Counted from the stretch's first letter, positions 17,093-25,733 are shown. The stretch is DNA of 64,000 nt from Pseudomonas sp. BP8 (GCF_017875955.1 NZ_JAGINK010000001.1:4990501-5054500), one strand, 5' to 3'. The notes: generated by a model from the sequence alone, not told the origin. Translations and numbers: made by a program.

Positions 17093-17617
17093 TTAGCCGG
17101 GCAACGCCTGCAGGCGCGCGGCGGTGTCGGCTGCGCCCATGGTCAGCGCCGCCGACAGAGCATTGGCACCGCGGGCGTCCTGACGCATGGGATCGGCACC
17201 CTGGGTCAGCAGGTAGTCGAGAATCTCGCAGCGGTTGAACATCGCCGCCATCATCAACGGCGTACGCCCGTCAGCGGCGGCGACGTCTACCGGTACACCA
17301 TGATCCAGCATCAGGCGGACCATCTCCAGGTCGCCCTTGAACGCCGCGCCTGCAATCGGCAACTGGCCATTGTCGTTGGCGATCAGCGGATCGGCGCCGT
17401 GCGCCAGCAGCACCCGCACTGCCTCGTGGTGGCCGTGATAACTGGCGAGCATCAGCAAGGTGTCGCCCTTGTGGTTGCGCAGGTTGACCGGCAAGCCGCT
17501 TTCGAGCAGGCGCCCGAGCATATCGGCATCACCCCGGCGGGCACGGTCGAAAACCTCATCGGTAAAGGCCGCAGCCTCTTCATCGTTCATGGTGGCGGCG
17601 GACTGTTGATCGGTCAT
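17093..17617 (-). CDS. Ankyrin-repeat protein
   Basis: 174 residues starting MTDQQSAATMND. Four ankyrin repeats are visible from about residue 30 to the end, each with the G-x-TPLMxAA type core (GDTLLMLASYHGHHEAVRVLLAHGAD is one, GRTPLMMAAMFN another). It is a cytoplasmic or periplasm-facing interaction protein. In several pseudomonads a small ankyrin protein (AnkB) follows the katA catalase gene, but no catalase is present here. Start at 17617 has GGGAGG about 9 bases upstream. Confidence 0.85.
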   Translation of the reverse strand: MTDQQSAATMNDEEAAAFTDEVFDRARRGDADMLGRLLESGLPVNLRNHKGDTLLMLASYHGHHEAVRVLLAHGADPLIANDNGQLPIAGAAFKGDLEMVRLMLDHGVPVDVAAADGRTPLMMAAMFNRCEILDYLLTQGADPMRQDARGANALSAALTMGAADTAARLQALPG

Positions 17618-17839
17618 CTGGAACCTCCCGGCAAATTTGATGGCCCAAGTGTTCATGAGGCACTGGCGCCGGGTCAAAGGTTCAGATTCTATAGGGGCCA
17701 GAGGCCCAGGCTATGGCTCTGCAAGGCAGCCTTGCAAAATGCACTGTGCAAAATGCATGACCATGCACAATGCACGAGGAGCGTGCTTTAAAGTATTTGT
17801 AAGCCACTGATTTATATAGGTTTTTTTACGCGACAAAGC

Positions 17840-17855
17840 TGGCACGGTCACTGCA
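17840..17855 (+). promoter_or_regulatory. Sigma-54 (RpoN) -24/-12 promoter candidate for the DUF3509 gene
   Basis: TGGCACGGTCACTGCA matches the sigma-54 consensus TGGCACG-N4-TTGCA at every position but one. The GG and GC doublets are separated by exactly 10 bases as required. It lies 43 bp before the ATG at 17898. An AT-rich tract lies just upstream. Confidence 0.65.
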
Positions 17856-17897
17856 ACCATTAACTCACGTCTGCCAATACAACAGTCAGGAGTTGAT

Positions 17898-18170
17898 ATG
17901 GACCTCATCCAGCAAAAGTTCACCTCGGTCTTTTCCGCCTACCAGGTCGCCACTCAGCCCCGTCCGGACGGTGGCATCCTGCTGACCTTGCGTGCTGCGG
18001 ATGGCAAGGTTACCCGTCGCGTACTGACTTACGGGCAAATGCACAGTGCCGAGCAGCTGTCTTGGGCGATCAGTGCCATTCGTCGTGACCTGGCTGAACA
18101 GGCCAGCGAGTTGCCAGTGATCTCGATGCTGCAGAGCCAGCAGCGGTTTGCCCTGCCGACTTATCGCTGA
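17898..18170 (+). CDS. DUF3509 family protein
   Basis: 90 residues. The opening (DLIQQKFTSVFSAYQV, then RPDGGILLTL) and the middle RVLTYGQMHSAEQL are the recognisable DUF3509 pattern, a small family common in Pseudomonas. No signal or membrane segment; function is unknown. AGGAG lies 5 bases before the ATG. The sigma-54 type promoter just upstream suggests nitrogen, stationary-phase or motility-linked control. Confidence 0.85.
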   Translation: MDLIQQKFTSVFSAYQVATQPRPDGGILLTLRAADGKVTRRVLTYGQMHSAEQLSWAISAIRRDLAEQASELPVISMLQSQQRFALPTYR

Positions 18171-18180
18171 TTCAGAATTC

Positions 18181-18356
18181 TGGGGCCGCTTTGCGGCCCA
18201 TCTCGACACAAGGCCGCTCCCACAGAACTGACGCTAACTCAGAACCTGCGCTAACTCATTCCTGTAGGAGCGGGCTTGCCCCGCGAAGCCGGTGCCATCC
18301 AACGCGATCACGTTGGCTGGGCTGACCTCTTCGCGGGACAAGCCCGCTCCTACAGG
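18181..18356. repeat. REP cluster (one class-2 and an inverted class-1 pair)
   Basis: A class-2 REP (GGCCGCTTTGCGGCCC then CGACACAAGGCCGCTCCCAC) at 18181-18226 is followed by an inverted class-1 pair at 18261-18356. It lies between the convergent DUF3509 and dioxygenase-like genes. Confidence 0.85.
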
Positions 18357-18392
18357 GTATTCAGCGCAGCCATAAAGGCAGCCCCATATTCG

Positions 18393-18929
18393 TCAGAACT
18401 CATCCATCCCAAGAAATTCCCTCGCCGTCTCATCCCCGGTAAACCGCGCCTGCATCCCCTGCTCATCGCGGAACAACCGCAACACCAGGCAAAACGGCGT
18501 ATCCCCAAGGTCAATCCAGCGCCGCGCCCCAGCCGGCACGACCAGCACATCGCCCTTCTCGCACAACACGCCATACACGTACTCACCCACTCGCACGGTG
18601 ACCTGCGCACGCCCGCTGATCACGGCAAACACCTCGTCGGCCGTGTGCACATGCTCATCGCGCAGATCAACCTCAGCCGGCACAACAGCGTCGCGGTTGA
18701 GCACGGCAAACGCGCTACAGCCATGCTCGGTCATCAACTGATCGAGGCGCTCACGCACGCCCTCAAGCACGTCACCCTCGGCACTTCCCGGGCGAATGCT
18801 CAGACCGTGCGGCTGGTGGGCAAAGCGCACGTCCTGCTCGGCCAGGGTGGTGACGATGTCGTCATGGTGGGTCAGCAGCTTGTTCGGCAGGCCAGGGCTG
18901 GACGGGTGGAAAACGCTGAGGATGCTCAT
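18393..18929 (-). CDS. Acireductone-dioxygenase-like cupin (one metal ligand replaced)
   Basis: 178 residues, the usual length for acireductone dioxygenase of the methionine salvage pathway. The cupin core matches: EHVHTADEV supplies His93, His95 and Glu99, and VLCEKGDVLVVPAG and MQARFTGDE are family signatures. The fourth metal ligand, a His in the PAG-x-xHW segment, reads Arg137 here (ARRWID, codon CGC). Family enzymes need the 3-His/1-Glu site for Fe2+ or Ni2+, so activity may be lost or altered. The first-motif surroundings are also diverged (VFAVISG instead of VRFFVEG). No other methionine-salvage gene is nearby. Its stop-start junction abuts the MFS gene (1-base overlap), so they are co-transcribed. 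Confidence 0.75.
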   Translation of the reverse strand: MSILSVFHPSSPGLPNKLLTHHDDIVTTLAEQDVRFAHQPHGLSIRPGSAEGDVLEGVRERLDQLMTEHGCSAFAVLNRDAVVPAEVDLRDEHVHTADEVFAVISGRAQVTVRVGEYVYGVLCEKGDVLVVPAGARRWIDLGDTPFCLVLRLFRDEQGMQARFTGDETAREFLGMDEF

Positions 18930-20083
18930 CAGGGGCTGTTCCTGCTATCGGACATTCGAGTCGCAATGATAACGGCTGCAGCGAAGGCTGCGACGCTGGC
19001 CATACCAAAGGTGAAGTGTGGGCCCAGCCATTTCCAGCTGTAACCCGAAAACAAGGCGCCCAACGCGCCGCCAGTACCCGACAACGCCGCGTACAGTGCC
19101 TGGCCCTGGCCTTGCTGGCGCGCACCAAAACTGCTCTGCACGAAAGCGATGGCGGCAGCATGGAAGCAGCCAAAGGTGGCCGCATGCAGCAACTGGGCAA
19201 GGATCAGCACCGCCGGCACATCTGCCAGGTTGCCCAGCAGCAGCCAGCGCACTGCGGCAATGACAAAGCTCGCCAGCAACACCCGGCGCACTGAAACGCG
19301 GGCGAAGATCCGGCTCATGGCCATGAATACCAGCACCTCGGCGACCACGCCCAAGGCCCACAACAGGCCGATGCTGCCGCGGCTGTAGCCGAGGTGCTCG
19401 AGGTGCAGGGTGAGAAAGGTGTAGTACGGCCCGTGGCTGAACTGCATCAGTGCCACGCAGAGGTAAAAGGCAATCACCCCCGGTGCCCGCAACTGGCGCA
19501 AGAAGCCCCCTGCCCCGCTACGCTCGGCATGCTCGACCGGCTGTGCGTTGGGCACCCAGAGGCTGGCGACGACGATGCCGGCCATGACTGTCACCAGCGC
19601 CACCGGGTAGATATCCAGGCTCAGCCACTCGAACAGGCGGCCCAGGCCGACTACCGCGAGGATGAAGCCGATCGAGCCCCACAGGCGCACCTGGCTGTAG
19701 CGCGAGGTCTGCCCATGCAGGTGGGCCAGGGTGATGACTTCGAACTGCGGCAGCACGGCGTGCCAGAAGAACGCATGCAAGGCCATCACCAGCGCCAGCC
19801 AGGCGTAGCTTTTGCCGAAGAAGATCAACGAGAAGGTGGCCAGGGTTGCTAACGCACCCAGGCGCACGATCAGCAGGCGCTGGCCGCTGCGATCGCCGAG
19901 CCAGCCCCACAGATTGGGGGCGACGCAGCGCATCAGCATGGGGATCGCGACCAGCTCGCCGATGCGCGCGGGGGAGAAGCCCAGGTGATCGAAGTACAGC
20001 GCCAGGAACGGCGCCGTGGAGCCGAGCAGGGCGAAGTAGAACAGGTAGAAGCTGGACAGGCGCCAGTAGGGGATTGCGGGCAT
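18929..20083 (-). CDS. MFS transporter, HcaT (3-phenylpropionate permease) type
   Basis: 384 residues, 12 hydrophobic segments. The opening (YWRLSSFYLFYFALLGSTAPFLALYF) and the segment RYSQVRLWGSIGFI are typical of the HcaT/MFS_1-like group of putative 3-phenylpropionate or nucleoside-type permeases. The substrate is not deducible. It shares a one-base junction with the dioxygenase-like gene downstream and lies 95 bp from aroC, with a REP between. Confidence 0.85.
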   Translation of the reverse strand: MPAIPYWRLSSFYLFYFALLGSTAPFLALYFDHLGFSPARIGELVAIPMLMRCVAPNLWGWLGDRSGQRLLIVRLGALATLATFSLIFFGKSYAWLALVMALHAFFWHAVLPQFEVITLAHLHGQTSRYSQVRLWGSIGFILAVVGLGRLFEWLSLDIYPVALVTVMAGIVVASLWVPNAQPVEHAERSGAGGFLRQLRAPGVIAFYLCVALMQFSHGPYYTFLTLHLEHLGYSRGSIGLLWALGVVAEVLVFMAMSRIFARVSVRRVLLASFVIAAVRWLLLGNLADVPAVLILAQLLHAATFGCFHAAAIAFVQSSFGARQQGQGQALYAALSGTGGALGALFSGYSWKWLGPHFTFGMASVAAFAAAVIIATRMSDSRNSP

Positions 20084-20112
20084 GGGTCAGTTCATTGTTT
20101 GCTGACTGGGCG

Positions 20113-20147
20113 GGCCTCTTCGCGGGGCAAGCCCGCTCTTACAGGGT
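20113..20147. repeat. Single REP
   Basis: One class-1 REP (GCCTCTTCGCGGGGCAAGCC) between aroC and the MFS gene on the same strand. It could attenuate or stabilise a shared transcript. Confidence 0.85.
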
Positions 20148-20177
20148 CGGTGGAGGCCCGTCCAGGCGCTGGGGTGA

Positions 20178-21269
20178 TTACAGTTGACCCAATACGGGCG
20201 TGTTCACCCGCACATCAGCATTCTGCGCACGATGACGCAGCAGGTGATCCATCAGCACGATTGCCATCATCGCCTCGGCGATCGGCGTGGCGCGGATGCC
20301 CACGCACGGGTCATGGCGACCCTTGGTGATCACTTCGACCGGGTTGCCATCAACATCGATCGAACGGCCCGGGGTGGTGATGCTCGAGGTCGGCTTGAGC
20401 GCCAGGTGCGCGACAATCGGCTGACCCGAGGAAATACCACCGAGGATCCCGCCCGCGTTGTTGCTGAGGAAGCCTTCCGGGGTCAGCTCGTCACGGTGCT
20501 CGGTACCCCGCTGGGCAACACTGGCGAAGCCGGCGCCGATCTCCACGCCCTTGACCGCATTGATGCTCATCAGCGCGTGGGCAAGCTCGGCATCGAGGCG
20601 GTCGAAGATTGGCTCGCCGAGGCCCGGCATCACGCCTTCGGCGACCACGGTGATCTTTGCCCCGACCGAATCCTGGTCACGGCGCAGTTGGTCCATGTAG
20701 GCCTCGAGCTCCGGCACCTTGGCCGGGTCGGCGCTGAAAAAGGCGTTTTCTTCGACCGAGTCCCAGGTCTTGAACGGGATCTCGATCGGGCCGAGCTGGC
20801 TCATGTAGCCGCGCACGGTGATGCCCTGGCTGGCCAGGAACTTCTTGGCGATGGCGCCGGCCGCAACGCGCATGGCGGTCTCGCGGGCCGAGCTGCGGCC
20901 ACCGCCGCGGTAGTCACGCTCACCGTACTTGTGGTGATAGGTGTAGTCGGCGTGGGCCGGGCGGAACAGGTCCTTGATCGCCGAGTAGTCCTTGGACTTC
21001 TGGTCGGTGTTGCGGATCAGCAAGCCGATCGAGCAGCCGGTGGTGCGGCCTTCGAACACCCCGGAGAGGATCTCGACTTCATCCGGCTCCTGGCGCTGGG
21101 TGGTGTGCCGGCTGGTGCCGGGCTTGCGCCGGTCGAGGTCGTGCTGCAGGTCGGCCAGGGAAATCTCCAGGCCTGGCGGGCACCCATCGACAATGGCGAC
21201 CAACGCCGGGCCATGGCTTTCGCCTGCGGTGGTGACAGTGAACAGCTTGCCGTAGGTATTGCCGGACAT
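20178..21269 (-). CDS. aroC: Chorismate synthase
   Basis: 363 residues, full length. Signatures are intact: the N-terminal GESHGPALVAIVDG, the central GGGRSSARETA-type segment (about 126-137) and the C-terminal RHDPCVGIRA. The enzyme converts 5-enolpyruvylshikimate 3-phosphate to chorismate, using reduced FMN, as the last shikimate step. It is transcribed away from the hydrolase at 21473. The start ATG at 21269 (MSGNTYGKLF) matches the family. Confidence 0.98.
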   Translation of the reverse strand: MSGNTYGKLFTVTTAGESHGPALVAIVDGCPPGLEISLADLQHDLDRRKPGTSRHTTQRQEPDEVEILSGVFEGRTTGCSIGLLIRNTDQKSKDYSAIKDLFRPAHADYTYHHKYGERDYRGGGRSSARETAMRVAAGAIAKKFLASQGITVRGYMSQLGPIEIPFKTWDSVEENAFFSADPAKVPELEAYMDQLRRDQDSVGAKITVVAEGVMPGLGEPIFDRLDAELAHALMSINAVKGVEIGAGFASVAQRGTEHRDELTPEGFLSNNAGGILGGISSGQPIVAHLALKPTSSITTPGRSIDVDGNPVEVITKGRHDPCVGIRATPIAEAMMAIVLMDHLLRHRAQNADVRVNTPVLGQL

Positions 21270-21375
21270 GAACGCTCCGCGAAATCAGCCTGAATGTGGA
21301 TGAGACGGCAGTATACGGAAAGCGGCTGGGTTGTGAGAACAATCGCAGGGTTGTTGGCTATGGACACCTTGCCCC

Positions 21376-21408
21376 CTGTAGGCGCGGGCTTGCCCCGCGA
21401 AGAGGCCG
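21376..21408. repeat. Single REP
   Basis: One class-1 REP (GGCGCGGGCTTGCCCCGCGA) in the divergent aroC/hydrolase intergenic region. Confidence 0.8.
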
Positions 21409-21472
21409 CCACTACCTCAACGAACCTTCCCCAACCCACCCGGTCCAACCGACATCTCCCCACGAAGCCCTC

Positions 21473-22432
21473 ATGATGCTGCGCCTAGCCGCCCTCCTCC
21501 TGCTGTTGTGCACCAGCCTCGCCCAAGCCGCCCCGACTGTTCTGCAGCGCCCGATCGACCTCGACACCGGCCAGGGCGTGCTGCACGGCAGCCTGCTGCT
21601 GCCCCAGCAAGACACGCCGCCACCCGTGGTGCTGATCATCGCCGGCTCCGGGCCGACCGATCGCGACGGCAACAACCCCGCTGCCGGGCGCATCGACAAC
21701 CTCAAGCGCCTCGCCCTGCTGCTGGCCGGTGAACACATCGCCAGCGTGCGCTTCGACAAGCGCGGCGTCGCTGCCAGCCAGCCGGCCACCCCCGACGAGC
21801 GCAACCTCAGCGTCGAACGCTATGTCGCCGACACCGTTGCCTGGGCGCACAAACTCAAGGCCGATCCACGCTTCGGCCGGTTGATCCTGCTTGGCCACAG
21901 CGAAGGCGCGCTGATCGCCACCCTGGCCGCCGAGCAAGCCGGCGCCAGCGCGGTGATCACCGTTGCCGGCAGCGGCCGGCCCGTGGCGCAGGTACTGCGC
22001 GAACAACTGGCGCAGCGCCTGCCGGCGGCGCAGTTGGCCAGTGGCGATACCTTGATCGACCGCCTGCAGGCCGGGCAAACCAGCCTCGACGTGCCGCCTG
22101 CGTTGCGTGAAGTGTTTCGCCCCAGCGTGCAGCCCTACCTGATCTCGCTGCTGCGCCAGGACCCCGCCGCCGCCTTCGCCCGCCTCGGCGTGCCGGCGCT
22201 GATCATCCAGGGCCGTAACGACGTGCAGGTCGAAGTGGCCGATGCCGAACGGCTAAAGGCGGCCAAGCCGGATGCGCAACTGGTGTTGATCGACGGCATG
22301 AACCACATGTTGCGCATCAGCCCGCAGGCAATGAGTGGGCAACGGGAGAGTTATCAGAACCCTGAGCTGCCGTTGGCGCGTGAACTGGGCGAGCGGATTG
22401 TCGCGTTCATCCGCCAGTTGCCACCGGCGTGA
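21473..22432 (+). CDS. Secreted alpha/beta hydrolase
   Basis: 319 residues. A signal peptide (MMLRLAALLLLLCTSLAQA) directs export. The hydrolase fold has the early strand VVLIIAGSGPTDRDG, the nucleophile elbow GHSEG with Ser near residue 144, an acid in QGRNDVQV and a catalytic His in GMNHML. The family includes periplasmic esterases/peptidases; the substrate is unknown. Two adjacent ATG codons (21473, 21476) are both possible starts. Confidence 0.85.
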   Translation: MMLRLAALLLLLCTSLAQAAPTVLQRPIDLDTGQGVLHGSLLLPQQDTPPPVVLIIAGSGPTDRDGNNPAAGRIDNLKRLALLLAGEHIASVRFDKRGVAASQPATPDERNLSVERYVADTVAWAHKLKADPRFGRLILLGHSEGALIATLAAEQAGASAVITVAGSGRPVAQVLREQLAQRLPAAQLASGDTLIDRLQAGQTSLDVPPALREVFRPSVQPYLISLLRQDPAAAFARLGVPALIIQGRNDVQVEVADAERLKAAKPDAQLVLIDGMNHMLRISPQAMSGQRESYQNPELPLARELGERIVAFIRQLPPA

Positions 22433-22501
22433 ACAGTTTGCGCTCAGGTCCGGCACGAAGCTGCCGATAACCGGAATATTAGCCGTAGACGTCCAGGCCC
22501 C

Positions 22502-22608
22502 CTGGGGCCGCTTTGCGGCCCATCGCGACACATGGCCGCTCCCACAGGCATCGCGCCGTACCTGGGGGAGCGGCCTTGTGTCGCGAAAGGGCTGCGCAGC
22601 AGCCCCCG
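22502..22608. repeat. Class-2 REP pair
   Basis: Two inverted class-2 REP copies (GCGACACATGGCCGCTCCCA and GGGAGCGGCCTTGTGTCGCG) flanked by GC hairpins of the GGCCGCTTTGCGGCC type. Confidence 0.85.
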
Positions 22609-22659
22609 GTGGTCCTGGACGTTAAACGAGCCGCCGAGTGCCTGTGAGGACCACCCCTG

Positions 22660-23442
22660 ATGACCAATGCCCCCGCCGCCGAGGCGATCGAAGAGCAAGC
22701 CCCGGACAGCGCCGAGCTACCCTGGGCGGACCTGGCTGCCGAACATTTCCAGCTGCTGCGCCTGGCCCCGCTGCCCACCGACCGCAACACCGGCGCACGG
22801 CCGCTGCGCTTCGTCCAGTTCGGCTATGCCGAGCGGCACAACCGCGAACACAGCCTGCTGCGCCTGGAAATCAGCCTGCCCGGGCAGAAAGTGCGTAAAG
22901 AGCAGAACCAGCTGGATATCCGCGTCGATCACAGCCAGCGCCAGGTGCACATCGGTGCCGCTGATGGCCTGCAACTGGAGCCACTGAACCGTGGCCTGGG
23001 GCGCTTTCTGTTCAGCCAGGCGGTGCAATGGTTGCAGACCAACTGGTCGCATTACCGGGTCGAAGGCATGGCCCTGCCAAACAAGGACGCCCTCAACGAA
23101 GACACCCGCCTGCGCCGTGACCATGTGCTGGCCGGGCTTGGCCTCGAAGTGGCCTACGCCGACGGGCAAGTGCTCAAGGGCAGCACTGTCGAGTTGAAGG
23201 TGGGGCAATTGAAAGGCGGCTGGAACACCGACAAGGTACAGCGCATTGACGCGCTGGAGTCGGCAGGCCTGCTGCAGCAGTACGAGCAAGCATTGCAGGA
23301 GAAGGAAGGCCAGTTGCGCGAGCGTGACGAACGCGTGGCCAAGTACCGCCGCGAGGATGGCGGCTTGCGCTTTACCATTACCTGCCTGGTGGCGTTTGCC
23401 ATGTTCCAGGCGGGCCTGTTGATCTGGATTGCTACGCGCTAG
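22660..23442 (+). CDS. Hypothetical protein with coiled coil and C-terminal membrane anchor
   Basis: 260 residues. Residues 1-200 are soluble, with no motif known to me. A charged helical segment at about 200-230 (QYEQALQEKEGQLRERDERVAKYR) looks like a coiled coil, and the C-terminus is a single membrane helix (FTITCLVAFAMFQAGLLIWIA), i.e. tail-anchored. GAGGA is 10 bases before the ATG. It is convergent with prmB and has no obvious operon partner. Confidence 0.7.
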   Translation: MTNAPAAEAIEEQAPDSAELPWADLAAEHFQLLRLAPLPTDRNTGARPLRFVQFGYAERHNREHSLLRLEISLPGQKVRKEQNQLDIRVDHSQRQVHIGAADGLQLEPLNRGLGRFLFSQAVQWLQTNWSHYRVEGMALPNKDALNEDTRLRRDHVLAGLGLEVAYADGQVLKGSTVELKVGQLKGGWNTDKVQRIDALESAGLLQQYEQALQEKEGQLRERDERVAKYRREDGGLRFTITCLVAFAMFQAGLLIWIATR

Positions 23443-23455
23443 GTGAGTCAGTGCT

Positions 23456-23549
23456 GGCCTCTTCGCGGGGTATTCGGCGCACCACAATTCCTGTAAGAGC
23501 GGTGGTGCGGCGATCCGACTTGCCCCGCGAATGGGCTGCGCAGCAGCCC
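23456..23549. repeat. REP pair including the long-insert variant
   Basis: A truncated REP (GGCCTCTTCGCGGGGTATTC) faces a variant REP at 23491-23530, in which the usual stem is replaced by a longer block containing GGTGCGGCGATCCGAC. The same block occurs at 31800, 33410 and, degenerate, 35225. Confidence 0.8.
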
Positions 23550-23560
23550 CAGGCCCTACT

Positions 23561-24469
23561 TCACACCCGCGACTGGAACAGTTCCTGATGCTGGCGGCAC
23601 TGCTCGGCCGTGAGCATGAACACGCCGTGGCCGCCGTGCTCGAACTCCAGCCAGGCAAAATCGACCTCCGGGTACAGCGCCTCGACATGCACCTGGCTGT
23701 TGCCCACTTCAACGATCATCAAGCCCTTCTCGGTCAGGTGATCCGCGGCTTCGGCCAGCATCCGCCGGACCAGGTCCAGGCCATCGTTACCGCACGCCAG
23801 ACCCAGCTCCGGCTCGTGCTGGTACTCGGCCGGCATGTCGGCGAAGTCTTCGGCATCGACATACGGCGGGTTGGACAGGATCAGGTCGAAGCGCTGCCCC
23901 GGCAGCCCAGCGAAACCATCGCCTTGCACCGTGTATACACGCTCATCCAGGCCATGACGCTCGATGTTCTGGTTAGCCACCTCCAACGCATCGAACGACA
24001 GATCCGCCAGCACGACCTCCGCCTGCGGGAACACATCCGCCGCCACAATGCCGATGCAGCCCGAACCGGTGCACAGGTCGAGAATGCGCGCAGGCTCCTG
24101 CGCCAGCCACGGCTCGAAGCGTTTTTCCAGCAACTGGCCAATCGGCGAACGCGGCACCAGCACCCGCTCATCAACAATGAACGACATGCCGCAGAACCAC
24201 GCCTCGCCCAACAGGTAGGCAGTCGGCACGCGGTCTTCGATACGCCGCTTGAGCAGGTGCAGCAAACGCACCCGCTCATCGTCCTCGAGCTGGCAATCCA
24301 GGTAGCTGTCAGCCACCTCCCACGGCAAGTGCACGGCGCCCAGCACCAGCAGGCGGGCTTCGTCCCAGGCATTGTCGGCACCATGACCGAAGAACAGCTC
24401 ATGCTCGTGGAAGCGGCTGACGGCCCAGCGGATGTGGTCGCGCAAGGTGCGCAGGCGGGATGTGATCAC
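23561..24469 (-). CDS. prmB: Ribosomal protein L3 glutamine N5-methyltransferase
   Basis: 302 residues. The SAM-binding motif I (LDLCTGSGCIGI, about 133-144) and the catalytic NPPY (about 202-205), diagnostic for glutamine N5-methyltransferases of the HemK/PrmB group, are present. The N-terminal helical domain and YLLGEAWFCGM match the PrmB branch, which methylates L3 during ribosome assembly, rather than PrmC (release factors). Start ATG at 24469 is followed by TSRLRTLRDH. Confidence 0.95.
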   Translation of the reverse strand: MITSRLRTLRDHIRWAVSRFHEHELFFGHGADNAWDEARLLVLGAVHLPWEVADSYLDCQLEDDERVRLLHLLKRRIEDRVPTAYLLGEAWFCGMSFIVDERVLVPRSPIGQLLEKRFEPWLAQEPARILDLCTGSGCIGIVAADVFPQAEVVLADLSFDALEVANQNIERHGLDERVYTVQGDGFAGLPGQRFDLILSNPPYVDAEDFADMPAEYQHEPELGLACGNDGLDLVRRMLAEAADHLTEKGLMIVEVGNSQVHVEALYPEVDFAWLEFEHGGHGVFMLTAEQCRQHQELFQSRV

Positions 24470-24647
24470 GGGGTACTCCTTTTCAGACAGGACAAAAGTC
24501 TAACAGGCCCACCCGCTGAAATGTTCCACCACAACCTCGCCAAGTAGCCACAAGCCAGTAATTACGCCGGTTACGATGTCAACCATTCCCATTAGCCGCC
24601 AAGCAAGGGAGAATAGGCCTACAAAAGCCCTACTGAAGGAGCCCTTG

Positions 24648-25238
24648 ATGTCCGTTCCAACCACGATGTTCCGCCTCAGTGGCCGCGACTACCCGCCGGC
24701 CAAGCTGGGCAACGCCAGCCTGATCATCATCGATGCGCAAAAGGAGTACCTCAGTGGTCCCCTGGCGCTGTCGGGCATGGACGAGGCCGTGGCCAACATC
24801 GCCAGGTTGCTCGACGCCGCGCGTAAGGCCGGCCGTCCGATCATCCACGTCCGTCACCTGGGTACCGTTGGTGGCCTGTTCGACCCACAAGGGCCGCGCG
24901 GTGAGTTCATCGAAGGCCTGGAGCCGCGTGGCGATGAAATCGTCATCGAAAAGCGCATGCCCAACGCCTTCAAGAACACCAAGCTGCACGAAACGCTGCA
25001 GGACAAAGGCCACCTCGACCTGATCGTCTGCGGTTTCATGAGCCATTCCAGCGTCAGCACTACCGTGCGCCGCGCCAAGGACTATGGTTATCGTTGCACC
25101 CTGGTCGAGGATGCTTCGGCAACCCGCGACCTGGCGTTCAAGGATGGCGTCATCCCTGCTGCGCAGATCCACCAGGGTGAAATGGCCGTGATGGCCGACA
25201 ACTTCGCCTGCGTCGCGCCCACTGCCAGCCTGGTCTGA
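24648..25238 (+). CDS. Isochorismatase-fold hydrolase lacking the catalytic cysteine
   Basis: 196 residues. The isochorismatase/nicotinamidase fold is clear: Asp29 in IIIDAQKEY and Lys102 in EKRMPNAF supply two of the D-K-C triad. The third position, normally Cys in the G-x-x-T-x-x-C-V-x-x-T segment, is Ser135 (GFMSHSSVSTT). True isochorismatases (EntB, PhzD) also lack the Cys and use another mechanism, so the protein may hydrolyse a vinyl ether or be a different enzyme. GAAGGAG precedes ATG 24648; the 24-residue upstream extension is unnecessary. Confidence 0.8.
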   Translation: MSVPTTMFRLSGRDYPPAKLGNASLIIIDAQKEYLSGPLALSGMDEAVANIARLLDAARKAGRPIIHVRHLGTVGGLFDPQGPRGEFIEGLEPRGDEIVIEKRMPNAFKNTKLHETLQDKGHLDLIVCGFMSHSSVSTTVRRAKDYGYRCTLVEDASATRDLAFKDGVIPAAQIHQGEMAVMADNFACVAPTASLV

Positions 25239-25317
25239 CCCTGACCGCCCGGCGGCCGGGCGGAACCCGAGGGGGCTACGCCGGTCGAATTCCGGATACC
25301 CATAGAGGAAATCGGGA

Positions 25318-25638
25318 ATGAAGCTCTCTGACAGTTTCGATGCCAAGCGTCTGCGCCCGCGCCAACCGCGCAATTGGGGCGCGCGCCTGGCCGCCGGCCT
25401 GTCTGCCTTGCTGGCCACGCTGGGGATTCTCCTGGCGATGGCCGGCTTTGCTGGTCTGCTGGGCAATTACGAGGCCCTGGCTGAACTCAATGCCAACCGG
25501 CCGCTGGCGGCAATCGTGACAGCGGTGGGGCTGATCCTGTTGTGGGCTGGGGTACGGTTTTGGCGGCGTAGCCGGATTCGTCTGCGTCGTGGCCGGGAGC
25601 TGAACCTGTCGCCACACCTGATGAAGAAGCACGATTAG
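25318..25638 (+). CDS. Hypothetical two-span inner-membrane protein
   Basis: 106 residues. Two hydrophobic helices (about 25-48 and 63-80), basic on both ends (RLRPRQPRNW, then WRRSRIRLRRGREL). This arrangement fits a small inner-membrane protein with both ends in the cytoplasm. No family recognised. It follows the isochorismatase-like gene by 79 bp on the same strand. Confidence 0.6.
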   Translation: MKLSDSFDAKRLRPRQPRNWGARLAAGLSALLATLGILLAMAGFAGLLGNYEALAELNANRPLAAIVTAVGLILLWAGVRFWRRSRIRLRRGRELNLSPHLMKKHD

Positions 25639-25653
25639 GTAGGTGTCTGTGAT

Positions 25654-25733
25654 GGCCTCTTCGCGGGGGAAGCTCCTACAGGGTTAGCGGTGCACGCAAT
25701 CCTGTAGGAGCGGGCTTGCCCCGCGAAGAGGCC
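25654..25733. repeat. Inverted REP pair
   Basis: A shortened REP (missing six bases around the loop) faces an intact one (GGAGCGGGCTTGCCCCGCGA) ahead of the Smr gene. Confidence 0.8.
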
